Made by a program: the position numbers and the translations under genes. Below the pieces are notes generated by a model. The model made no database searches, was not told the DNA's origin, and worked only from the letters and a program-made list of their open reading frames with translations. DNA of 12,483 nucleotides from Anaerolineae bacterium (GTDB lineage: Bacteria; Chloroflexota; Anaerolineae; 4572-78; NAK82): NCBI GenBank assembly GCA_030598425.1, contig JAUVPY010000024.1:1-12483 (forward strand), given 5' to 3'. Below, piece by piece: positions 1 through 6,480 of the stretch (the first letter of the stretch is position 1; the number at the start of each line of letters is the position of its first letter).

Positions 1-3
1 AAG

Positions 4-15
4 GTAACCCGTTAC
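4..15. repeat. Short palindrome GTAAC-CC-GTTAC
   Basis: GTAAC at 4-8 and GTTAC at 11-15 are exact reverse complements separated by two bases. A 12-bp dyad of this size could be a transcription-factor half-site pair, but a match this short can arise by chance. Nothing else in the window repeats it clearly. Confidence 0.3.
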
Positions 16-52
16 AAATGCGCGGCTAAAAGATGGTGGTAGAGAACCAATA

Positions 53-130
53 CCCTGTTAACGGTGATCTGAAGAGTAAGAACAGAAGGCAAGGCTGTCA
101 CTACTACTTGTCAGTTTTACCTTAACAGGG
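53..130. repeat. 9-bp inverted repeat flanking the leader
   Basis: CCCTGTTAA at 53-61 is exactly reverse-complemented by TTAACAGGG at 122-130, with a 60-nt interval. It lies 31 bp upstream of the alpha/beta-hydrolase start. It could be a pair of operator sites, or the stem of a leader RNA structure. There is no U-run after the second arm, so it does not look like an intrinsic terminator. Chance occurrence cannot be excluded. Confidence 0.3.
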
Positions 131-161
131 CACTAGCTTTCTCGGATTCATAAAGCGGTTC

Positions 162-959
162 ATGAGTTCAATTGTCACAGATCAAGGCATCGTACACTAC
201 GAGACATACGGACAGGGTCAACCAGTAATCCTGCTCCACGGCTGGTTAGGGTCGTGGGGCTACTGGCTCGACACGATGGAGACCCTGGGGAGTGCCTATC
301 GCTTATATGCCCTCGATTTCTGGGGGTTTGGCGACTCCGGAAAACGCCGCAAGCGGTATCTGATCGTTGATTTTGTCGAACTAGTTGACCAGTTTATGGA
401 GCGGATGGGGATTGCCCAGGCTCCAGTCATTGGACACTCGATGGGGGGCACCGTAGCTCTTAGCCTGGCCTTGAGTCGGCCTCAACGTGTGTGTAAGGTT
501 GCTGTAGTAGGCTCTCCCGTGGTAGGGAGCTCGCTGAACATCTTTCTGCACCTGGCCGGCCAACGTTGGATCGCCCAGATGGTTTGGAATATGCCGACGG
601 CGTTGAGATGGGGGATCAGAGTTTTCTCGCCTAAGATCACCCGGGATTGGCGCAAGTGGTATGACATGCAAATCCAAGACCTGTCGAGAACAACGCTGGA
701 GGCGTTTTTCACCAGTATCGCCTCCTTGCGGCGCGTTGACCTACGAGAAAAGCTGCCTGTGCTGCGCCTGCCGGTGATGAGTGTCCACGGCGTCGGTGAC
801 AATGTGGTCAACCCTGATCAGGCAACTCTCATCGGTCGCTACGTCAGAGGGGCCCGGATTGAGATGATGCCCCATTCACGTCATTTTCCGATGCTCGACG
901 AGCCGGAGTCATTTAACCAACGGCTCCACTCATTCTTAAAAAATTCAGGAATAGACTAG
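162..959 (+). CDS. Alpha/beta-hydrolase fold protein
   Basis: This 265-residue protein is a standard-length single-domain alpha/beta hydrolase, most likely cytoplasmic since no signal peptide is visible. The oxyanion-hole motif HGWLGS is at residues 26-31. The nucleophile elbow is GHSMGG with Ser93, the acid is probably Asp213 (HGVGDNVV), and the base is probably His241 in the HFPMLDEP segment. So a full Ser-Asp-His triad is present and catalysis on an ester, thioester or similar bond is expected. The family cannot be assigned to a substrate from sequence alone. It is followed 36 bp later by a V4R-domain gene and, two genes further, by an acyl-ACP-reductase-like gene, which makes an acyl ester or thioester substrate plausible. 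This is inference. The ATG at 162 has no clear Shine-Dalgarno, but the protein begins about where the family normally does. Confidence 0.9.
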   Translation: MSSIVTDQGIVHYETYGQGQPVILLHGWLGSWGYWLDTMETLGSAYRLYALDFWGFGDSGKRRKRYLIVDFVELVDQFMERMGIAQAPVIGHSMGGTVALSLALSRPQRVCKVAVVGSPVVGSSLNIFLHLAGQRWIAQMVWNMPTALRWGIRVFSPKITRDWRKWYDMQIQDLSRTTLEAFFTSIASLRRVDLREKLPVLRLPVMSVHGVGDNVVNPDQATLIGRYVRGARIEMMPHSRHFPMLDEPESFNQRLHSFLKNSGID

Positions 960-995
960 TCGTCATTGCACCCCTTAGGACTGGTAGCTAGCGTT

Positions 996-1637
996 ATGCC
1001 CACCGAGAAGTCATCAGAGACAAGCGGGTATTACTACCCCAACAACATGGGACGCATCGTGCTCCAGGCCCTGGAAGAAGTGATGGGGCGCAATGGCGTC
1101 AATGCTCTGCTGACACTTGCCAAGCTTCGACATCTAGTCAACAACTTTCCGCCCAACAATTTGGAAAAGGGGTTTCCCTTTGCGGATTTCGGGGCTATCA
1201 CCCAAGCCTTGGACGATATGTATGGCCCCCGGGGAGGGCGTGGGTTGGGCATCCGGGCTGGGCGGGCTGCTTTCAAGTATGCGCTCAGAGAGTTCGGTGC
1301 CGTGTTGGGCATTGCCGACCTGGCATTTCGGCTTTTGCCCTTAGGCATGAAAATGAAAGTCGGCATCAATACATTTGCCGAGACCTTTAACAAATTCTCT
1401 GACCAGATAGTCCGGCTGGAGGAAGACGAGGAGTATTTTATTTGGGTCATCGAGCGTTGCCCGGTGTGTTGGGGCCGCACAACAGAAGCCCCGTGTTGTC
1501 ACGCCGCCGTCGGAGTTCTGCAAGAGGGAGCACACTGGTTGAGCGGAGGCAAAAGCTTTCGAGCAGAAGAAGTGGCGTGCATTGCGGCAGGCGATGAGAC
1601 CTGCAAAATACTGCTGGACAAACGGCTGCTTGATTGA
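996..1637 (+). CDS. V4R-domain (4-vinyl reductase-like) ligand-binding protein
   Basis: The product (213 residues from this ATG) has a helical N-terminal region (about 15-135) and a C-terminal V4R domain (about 145-210). The V4R signature is visible: a CPVC pair at Cys155/Cys158, a CCH cluster at 167-169, a conserved glycine-rich turn, then Cys195 and Cys203 in an E-x-x-x-C...G-D-E-x-C pattern. Proteins of this family bind small hydrophobic molecules or use the Cys/His cluster for metal. The founding member acts in bacteriochlorophyll synthesis, and others are sensors of aromatic compounds or subunits of unknown role. There is no bacteriochlorophyll gene nearby, so a vinyl-reductase role is not supported. 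The start is uncertain: an in-frame TTG at 966 would add 10 residues. I chose ATG 996 because ATG is preferred, although its nearest AGGA (977-980) is rather distant. Confidence 0.8.
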   Translation: MPTEKSSETSGYYYPNNMGRIVLQALEEVMGRNGVNALLTLAKLRHLVNNFPPNNLEKGFPFADFGAITQALDDMYGPRGGRGLGIRAGRAAFKYALREFGAVLGIADLAFRLLPLGMKMKVGINTFAETFNKFSDQIVRLEEDEEYFIWVIERCPVCWGRTTEAPCCHAAVGVLQEGAHWLSGGKSFRAEEVACIAAGDETCKILLDKRLLD

Positions 1638-1696
1638 TCATTTGCGTTGTGGCGTAATTAGGAAGTTAGTTCGTCGTTACTGAACCTGGCCAGTCG

Positions 1697-3106
1697 ATGA
1701 TTAAAATTGTTATTTCTGACGATACGCTCATTCCACCATTTAATGAGCCGGCCCGTGACCTGCGTGTTCTTAACAAACCACTCTGGTTGTTCCAACGGGA
1801 CGTGCTGAGTCCGTATTGCTCCCAGGAAATCGAATTCCAGCAAAACATAGACCATCCTTTAGAAATACCAGACAAAACAGACCAGCTAATCCCTCCCGAC
1901 CAAGAGCTTTTGGTCTACCGCGATAATCTATTCTTTGATAAACACTTGTTGGCCGCTTTTATTGGGAGAGCCAAGGCAAAGGCAGAACATGAGAAAAAGG
2001 CCAGCCAAATTGCCTTCTCGCTCAATGATGCGGCCATTGTTACTCATGCACTGCATTTGCAGGAGGGTATACGGCGGGAAGGAGACATTTATGTAGCCGA
2101 TATGTGGTACTTCCCGGAAGGCCTAACCGCCGAAATCGAGCCGGTCGACGTCGACACCTTGCCTCGTGAAATCGGCTACTATCACGTCCCAGCCTACATG
2201 GCGGCTGACCGAGGTGACCTGGCTTATCAGATCCCCCAGCGAGCCTTTCTCTCCATGGAGAATTGGGTACATTTGTTCGTCGCCAATATACCGTTTGGCA
2301 TCGTCGCCGAAGGCGCGCGCTTTGAAGGTTCGATAGATCGACCGAAGACTATGGTGCGCATCTTGCTCCGATCCCTGGTCGAACGCAAGCAATTCCTATC
2401 CAACTCGGCCATGGTTCAGGTGGGAGAGGGTGCACAAATCGATCCCACCGCCATCATCCAGGGGCCAGCGAGAATTGGGACGGATGTTAGAATCGAAGCC
2501 GGGGCTGTCATCACCAACAGCGTTATCGGCAATAACGTGACAATTGGGCAGGGTGCCCAGGTGATGGCCAGTATCGTCAGCGATGGCTGCTATTTGCCCT
2601 TCCGAGCGGCTGTCTTTATGACTACGTTGTTTGAGAACACCATGGTGGCCCAGAATGCCTGCCTGCAACTCAGTGTCGTCGGACGCGACACCTTCATTGG
2701 TGCGGGTAACACATTCACCGATTTTAACCTGTTAGGCAAATCAATCCGCACGATGCATAAGGGCAAGTTGCAGGAGGTGGGCCTGGAAGTACTGGGCGGC
2801 TGCGTAGGAAACAACTGTCGCATCGGGTCCGGCTACGTCGTTTATCCGGCACGCACCATCGAGTCGGATGTAGTGCTCATCTCCCAGCAACCTGGGCGGC
2901 GGGTGATTTCCGAGAACATTTCGTTCGAGGAAAGCGATCATCATGACTGGCCAGGCGAGTTGCACAAACCGCTATATCGCCCGGATAAGATCCAAGCAGA
3001 CACTCGGGCCGCCACGACCCGGACCGGCCGGCGCGAAATCGAGGAAACTTCAGATACTGAGCGTACTATAGTCAAGCGGATGATCAATCGCATCGGGCGC
3101 CTGTAG
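1697..3106 (+). CDS. Left-handed beta-helix protein with nucleotidyltransferase-like N-terminus
   Basis: The 469-residue product has two parts. Residues about 240-400 contain hexapeptide repeats of the left-handed beta-helix type ([LIV]-G-x-x-x-x pattern, for example VGEGAQID, ARIGTDVRIEAGAVI, SVIGNNVTIGQGAQV, then VGRDTFIGAGNTF and VGNNCRIGSGYVV), as in acyltransferases and GlmU-like C-termini. Residues 1-240 resemble the GlmU-related sugar-nucleotidyltransferase group: a beta-strand start with DDTLIPPFNEPARDLRVL and a YRDNLFFDKHLL segment at 74-85. I see no GXGTRM/K pyrophosphorylase signature, so catalysis by this half is doubtful. The last 65 residues are charged and look disordered. It sits 17 bp upstream of the AAR-like gene, so the two are probably co-transcribed. 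A bifunctional or structural role in acyl or sugar modification is only an inference. The start ATG lacks a strong ribosome-binding site. Confidence 0.75.
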   Translation: MIKIVISDDTLIPPFNEPARDLRVLNKPLWLFQRDVLSPYCSQEIEFQQNIDHPLEIPDKTDQLIPPDQELLVYRDNLFFDKHLLAAFIGRAKAKAEHEKKASQIAFSLNDAAIVTHALHLQEGIRREGDIYVADMWYFPEGLTAEIEPVDVDTLPREIGYYHVPAYMAADRGDLAYQIPQRAFLSMENWVHLFVANIPFGIVAEGARFEGSIDRPKTMVRILLRSLVERKQFLSNSAMVQVGEGAQIDPTAIIQGPARIGTDVRIEAGAVITNSVIGNNVTIGQGAQVMASIVSDGCYLPFRAAVFMTTLFENTMVAQNACLQLSVVGRDTFIGAGNTFTDFNLLGKSIRTMHKGKLQEVGLEVLGGCVGNNCRIGSGYVVYPARTIESDVVLISQQPGRRVISENISFEESDHHDWPGELHKPLYRPDKIQADTRAATTRTGRREIEETSDTERTIVKRMINRIGRL

Positions 3107-3123
3107 AAAATGTTGCAGAACTG

Positions 3124-4206
3124 ATGGACAATTTCGCATTCGTCATACATCCTGTTGATCCTAAGAAAGACGTCTCGCGCAAATTTCCCTTGTTGGGGAA
3201 ATATCTGCCGGTGAGCGCCATCAACTTCCTTTCGCGCTACTACCCGCCGGTATACGTCTCACACATCACCGGTGTAGGTTCGCAGGCGAACGGCAAGAAG
3301 ATTGAAGGCTGGTTCGTGGGCTGCCCGCTCACGCCGCAACGCTCGCTGGAACTGGCGCCGTCGGCGGTCTACAGAAAAGTGATACAGACTGGACGCCTGG
3401 CCGAAAGACTGGGAGCTCGTTTGCTTGGGCTGGGTGGCTTCACCTCGGTGGTGGGCGATAGCGGGATCACTATCGCCAAAGGGTTGAACATTCCCGTTAC
3501 AACAGGTGACAGTTATACCGTCGCCACTGCCGTGCAGGCAATCCAACTGGCCGCAGAGCGCATAGAGATCGACTTGAGGGGAGCGACCGCGGCCGTGGTA
3601 GGAGCCGGCGGCACCATTGGGCGCGTGTGTGCACAGCTCATTGGACAACACGTGCCACATCTGCTTCTGATTGGCAGGCGACCAGAACCTTTGATTGACG
3701 TGGCCGACCTCATCCAGAACCAAAACGGCACAGAAGTCAAATTCAGCACGGACATACGTGATTTGAGCCAAGCTGATATCGTGCTAACCGTGACCAGCGC
3801 CATTGACACGCTCATCGAACCGGAACACCTGAAGCGCGGGGCCGTGGTCTGCGACGTGGCTCGCCCGCGAGATGTGTCACGCCGCGTAGTGGAGGAACGA
3901 GACGACGTACTGGTCATTGATGGCGGAATGGTCGATGTGCCAGGGCCAGTGGATTTTGGCTTTGATTTTGGCTTTCCGCCAGGTATGGCTTACGCGTGCA
4001 TGGCTGAAACGATGATCCTGGCCTTGGAGGGCCGCTACGAAAGCTATACGCTTGGCAAGGACATCACTCTGCCTCAGGTGGAAGGCATTGCCAGGCTGGC
4101 CACCAAACATGGTTTCAGCGTAGGTGGGTTTCGCTGCTTTGAGCAGCCGGTCACCGACGAACAGATTCAACGTATCAAGACAAATGCAGGAAAGAAACGG
4201 CTTTGA
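3124..4206 (+). CDS. Long-chain acyl-ACP reductase (AAR)-like protein
   Basis: This 360-residue protein resembles cyanobacterial long-chain acyl-[acyl-carrier-protein] reductase, which reduces acyl-ACP to a fatty aldehyde with NADPH. Family blocks occur in order: LGLGGFTSVV (101-110), TTGDSYTVA (126-134), the Rossmann motif VVGAGGTIGR (158-167) followed by IGRR (183-186, likely NADP phosphate contact), IDGGMVDVPG (265-274), and MAYACMAETM (288-297). Cys292 in the last block aligns with the active-site cysteine of the cyanobacterial enzyme that forms the acyl-thioester (Cys294 in Synechococcus elongatus, from memory). The length is close to the cyanobacterial enzyme with a modest N- and C-terminal extension. 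These shared motifs make shikimate dehydrogenase or another Rossmann enzyme less likely, but the substrate is unproven. No aldehyde deformylating oxygenase lies in this window, so the aldehyde would need another fate. Confidence 0.8.
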   Translation: MDNFAFVIHPVDPKKDVSRKFPLLGKYLPVSAINFLSRYYPPVYVSHITGVGSQANGKKIEGWFVGCPLTPQRSLELAPSAVYRKVIQTGRLAERLGARLLGLGGFTSVVGDSGITIAKGLNIPVTTGDSYTVATAVQAIQLAAERIEIDLRGATAAVVGAGGTIGRVCAQLIGQHVPHLLLIGRRPEPLIDVADLIQNQNGTEVKFSTDIRDLSQADIVLTVTSAIDTLIEPEHLKRGAVVCDVARPRDVSRRVVEERDDVLVIDGGMVDVPGPVDFGFDFGFPPGMAYACMAETMILALEGRYESYTLGKDITLPQVEGIARLATKHGFSVGGFRCFEQPVTDEQIQRIKTNAGKKRL

Positions 4207-4265
4207 GGCCGACTGATTGTCTTAAGAAAGGGATATTGGGGCCAAACCGTAGTTCTTCTCAGTAT

Positions 4266-4302
4266 CACATCTACATTGATGTGTCCCGTTCCTCGAAGAG
4301 GA
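4266..4302 (+). promoter_or_regulatory. Tandem small hairpins upstream of the response regulator
   Basis: CACATC (4266-4271) pairs exactly with GATGTG (4278-4283) around a 6-nt loop. TCCTC (4290-4294) pairs with GAGGA (4298-4302) around GAA. Both lie in the leader or promoter zone just before the regulator gene. The first could equally be a DNA operator. The second is not a terminator since no U-tract follows. Significance was not computed. Confidence 0.35.
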
Positions 4303-4323
4303 CCCGTGGGCAGGCACTCACCT

Positions 4324-4330
4324 AGGAGGT
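4324..4330 (+). promoter_or_regulatory. Strong ribosome-binding site for the response regulator
   Basis: AGGAGGT ends 6 nt before the ATG at 4337. It is by far the best Shine-Dalgarno sequence in the window and fixes this start codon. It implies efficient translation of the regulator at the head of the operon. Confidence 0.85.
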
Positions 4331-4336
4331 AAAACA

Positions 4337-5230
4337 ATGAGCAAAGGCCGAATTTTGGTGGTAGAAGACGACTTGGACATCTCCCAAATGCTGCGCCTTT
4401 ACTTCGACTCACAAGGCTACGAAGTCCTGGCAGTGATGCGAGGCAGCGAAGCGCTAGACGTATGCCGCAAGAAACAGCCGAACGTGGTGGTGTTGGACAT
4501 TATGCTACCCGACATGGACGGCTACGATGTCTGTCGAGAGTTACGAGGGAACCTGCGCACCAGCCACATCCCGATCATCTTCCTTACCCAAAAAGATGAG
4601 CGCAGCGACAAGATAGCCGGCCTGGAATTAGGCGCCGATGACTACATCACCAAACCCTTCGACATCGAGGAACTCAAACTACGTATTCAGGGTGCCATGC
4701 GCCGGGCGGAAGCGACCAGTCTAACCGATCCCACCACTGCCTTGCCCAGTGCTAAACTCATCGAAGAGCAGCTAAAGATTTTGATAAGTCGCGACGAATG
4801 GGCGATGCTATACATCGTCATCAATCACATAGACGCCTTCACCGAAACGCAGGATATCGTTGCCCGGGACGATTTCTTGCGCTATGTAGCGATTAACCTC
4901 AATGAGACAGTGGAAGCTCATGGCACTCCCAATGACTTCATTGGACATACAAGCGGCAACGATTTTATGATCGTCACTGTGCCTGCCGCGGTTGATACCA
5001 TCAAGAACGAATTCTCTCATCGTTTTGACCAAGGTGTGCTAACCTTCTACGATTTTAAGACGCGGGAACGCGGGTATATGGTCTACACCGACCGGAACGG
5101 GGGTCAGCAGGAGTCGCCATTGATGAACCTTTCTATAGGAGTTTTGACCGACACGGATGGTCCTTTCCCAGACATACGTATGCTAGCCGCTGAAGCGCGC
5201 CGCCGAGCGACTCACGCCAGCGGCGGCTAG
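4337..5230 (+). CDS. Response regulator with degenerate GGDEF domain
   Basis: Residues 1-120 form a receiver domain: acidic pocket Glu10/Asp11, phospho-acceptor Asp54 in VVLDIMLPDMDGYD, Thr84, and Lys106 in the DDYITKPFD motif. All switch residues are intact. Residues about 128-295 resemble a GGDEF domain: it opens with LTDPTTALPSAKLIEEQL, like the usual LTDxLTGLPNR opening, and ends with SIGV. The signature loop reads SGNDF (206-210) instead of GGDEF/GGEEF, so the domain probably cannot make cyclic di-GMP and may serve for GTP or protein binding. There is no DNA-binding domain. The gene is 14 bp upstream of the SBP gene, and the giant histidine kinase follows in the same operon, so that kinase is its likely phosphodonor. 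Confidence 0.9.
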   Translation: MSKGRILVVEDDLDISQMLRLYFDSQGYEVLAVMRGSEALDVCRKKQPNVVVLDIMLPDMDGYDVCRELRGNLRTSHIPIIFLTQKDERSDKIAGLELGADDYITKPFDIEELKLRIQGAMRRAEATSLTDPTTALPSAKLIEEQLKILISRDEWAMLYIVINHIDAFTETQDIVARDDFLRYVAINLNETVEAHGTPNDFIGHTSGNDFMIVTVPAAVDTIKNEFSHRFDQGVLTFYDFKTRERGYMVYTDRNGGQQESPLMNLSIGVLTDTDGPFPDIRMLAAEARRRATHASGG

Positions 5231-5233
5231 GTA

Positions 5234-5238
5234 GAGAG
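5234..5238 (+). promoter_or_regulatory. Ribosome-binding site choosing the SBP start
   Basis: GAGAG ends 6 nt before the ATG at 5245. An in-frame TTG at 5239 would begin immediately after this motif, too close for use, so ATG 5245 is the better start. Confidence 0.6.
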
Positions 5239-5244
5239 TTGCAG

Positions 5245-6450
5245 ATGTCACGATGCTATGTACCGCGCGCAGCAACAATCGGCCTACTCGGCCTCCTGAT
5301 CGCCCTGTTGCCTGTGCTGGCAGGATGCTCTTTACAAAATAGACGCACCATCAGGATTGTCACCAGTTTCCCTATGCAAGGGGTTGCATTGGGTAAATCA
5401 GTTGTCAATGCGGTGCAACTGGCAGTGGAGGAAGAGGGTGGCGAGGTAGCGGGCCTTTCCATCGAACTGGTGGTACTGGATGACGGCACCGAAACCGGAC
5501 AATGGGACCCAGACCTGGAGGCCGCTAACGCCCAGAAGGCCATTGCCGATCCCCAGGTGGTAGCCTACATAGGACCGCTCAACTCAGGTGCAGCCAAAGT
5601 GAGCATTCCTATTACCAATCAGGCCGGCCTAGTGCATATTAGCCCCACCAACACCTGGCCTGGACTGACCAAGGTTGGCTTTGCCCCGAGCGAGCCCGGG
5701 ATATTCTATCCGACCGGGCGCCGCACCTATTTCCGTACGTGCCCTACCGACGAGTATCAAGCACCAGCAGCAGCCCGATGGGCGGAATCATTGGGCTTTC
5801 GCAGCGTGTATATCCTGGACGATGGCGAGGCCTACGGCAAAGGATTAGCTGACCTATTCGAGGAGACAGCCTTCGAATTGGGGTTGGAAGTACTGGGGCA
5901 CGTTACGATTGACAAAATGGCCGACGACTACCAAAAGGTGCTTGAGCAAGTGACCGCTACCAACCCTGACTTGGTCTATTTTGGTGGCTATACGCCAAAT
6001 GGCGCGCCTGTCCTGGTAAGGCAGATGCGTGAGATGGGAATGGATGCCGGCTTTATGGGCCCAGACGCCATCGTCGATAGTGCATTTATCGCAGGAGCAG
6101 GAGAGGCCGCCGAGGGAGTGTACGCCACACTGGTTGGGGTGCCGCCCAGCGGTTGGTCCGAAGGGGCGGCTGCCGATTTTGCCGTTCGCTACCGGGAGCG
6201 ATTCGGTGCCGATCCAGAGGCATTCTCGGACTATGCCTACGATGCAACGGGCGCGGTTTTGGCTGCCATTGAAAGGGCCGCAACCCCCGACCGCAAAGCG
6301 ATTCTGAACGCGATGGCCACGTTGGGTGATTTGCAGGGCGTAGGCGGTCGTTTCACCTTCGATATCAACGGTGACACCACGATAACGACCGTTAGTGGCA
6401 GTGTGGTCCGTAATGGGACGTTTGAATATTTGGAGACGTTAGCTCCTTAA
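5245..6450 (+). CDS. Branched-chain amino acid-type substrate-binding lipoprotein
   Basis: The 401-residue protein has a lipoprotein signal: positively charged start, hydrophobic stretch about residues 9-23, lipobox VLAGC with Cys28. It is therefore probably secreted and membrane-anchored. The mature part is a two-lobe type I periplasmic-binding fold of the LivJ/LivK group (Peripla_BP_6): IRIVTSFPMQG near the mature N-terminus, YIGPLNSGAAKVSIPITNQAG and VHISPTNTWPGLT as ligand-site segments, and FRTCPTDEYQAPAAARW, YILDDGEAYGKG and LVYFGGYTPNGAPVLVRQ later. Ligands are typically branched-chain amino acids, amides or urea, but this one cannot be named. No ABC permease or ATPase gene follows. 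It lies between a response regulator and a sensor kinase, 22 bp upstream of the kinase, suggesting a receptor role. ATG 5245 is preferred over TTG 5239. Confidence 0.88.
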   Translation: MSRCYVPRAATIGLLGLLIALLPVLAGCSLQNRRTIRIVTSFPMQGVALGKSVVNAVQLAVEEEGGEVAGLSIELVVLDDGTETGQWDPDLEAANAQKAIADPQVVAYIGPLNSGAAKVSIPITNQAGLVHISPTNTWPGLTKVGFAPSEPGIFYPTGRRTYFRTCPTDEYQAPAAARWAESLGFRSVYILDDGEAYGKGLADLFEETAFELGLEVLGHVTIDKMADDYQKVLEQVTATNPDLVYFGGYTPNGAPVLVRQMREMGMDAGFMGPDAIVDSAFIAGAGEAAEGVYATLVGVPPSGWSEGAAADFAVRYRERFGADPEAFSDYAYDATGAVLAAIERAATPDRKAILNAMATLGDLQGVGGRFTFDINGDTTITTVSGSVVRNGTFEYLETLAP

Positions 6451-6465
6451 CGATTTAGCTGAGAT

Positions 6466-6480
6466 ATGATGAATGATTAG
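6466..6480 (+). other. Mini-ORF overlapping the kinase start
   Basis: ATGATGAATGATTAG encodes only Met-Met-Asn-Asp-stop in a different frame and overlaps the kinase ATG at 6473. It could couple translation of the kinase to that of the preceding gene or simply be chance. The kinase ATG has only a weak GAG at 6461-6463 as a ribosome-binding site. Confidence 0.2.

Larger units (their letters stand above)
1..161. other. Non-coding upstream region
   Basis: I see no convincing coding region here on either strand. It precedes the first gene of a same-strand cluster, so it probably holds that cluster's promoter. A TTGTCA at 108-113 resembles a -35 box, but no good -10 hexamer lies 16-18 nt downstream, so I do not call a promoter. 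There is no clear Shine-Dalgarno motif just before the ATG at 162. Two small dyads are listed separately. Confidence 0.5.
4207..4336. other. Intergenic region between lipid cluster and signalling operon
   Basis: This is the longest gap between genes in the window (130 bp) and probably separates two transcription units. It holds two tandem hairpins (listed separately) and the ribosome-binding site of the response regulator. I find no convincing sigma70 promoter pair and no terminator with a U-run. Confidence 0.45.

Noticed and set aside
53..130. Inverted repeat as an intrinsic terminator
   Set aside because: The arms are 60 nt apart, and no U-run follows the second arm.
966..995. TTG at 966 as the V4R start
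   Set aside because: An ATG lies 30 nt downstream in the same frame and the extra ten residues are not part of a recognisable domain; neither start has a close Shine-Dalgarno, so the choice remains uncertain.
3259..3771. Minus-strand ORF of 170 codons opposite the AAR-like gene
   Set aside because: No family signature is seen, while the + strand carries conserved AAR motifs over the same bases.
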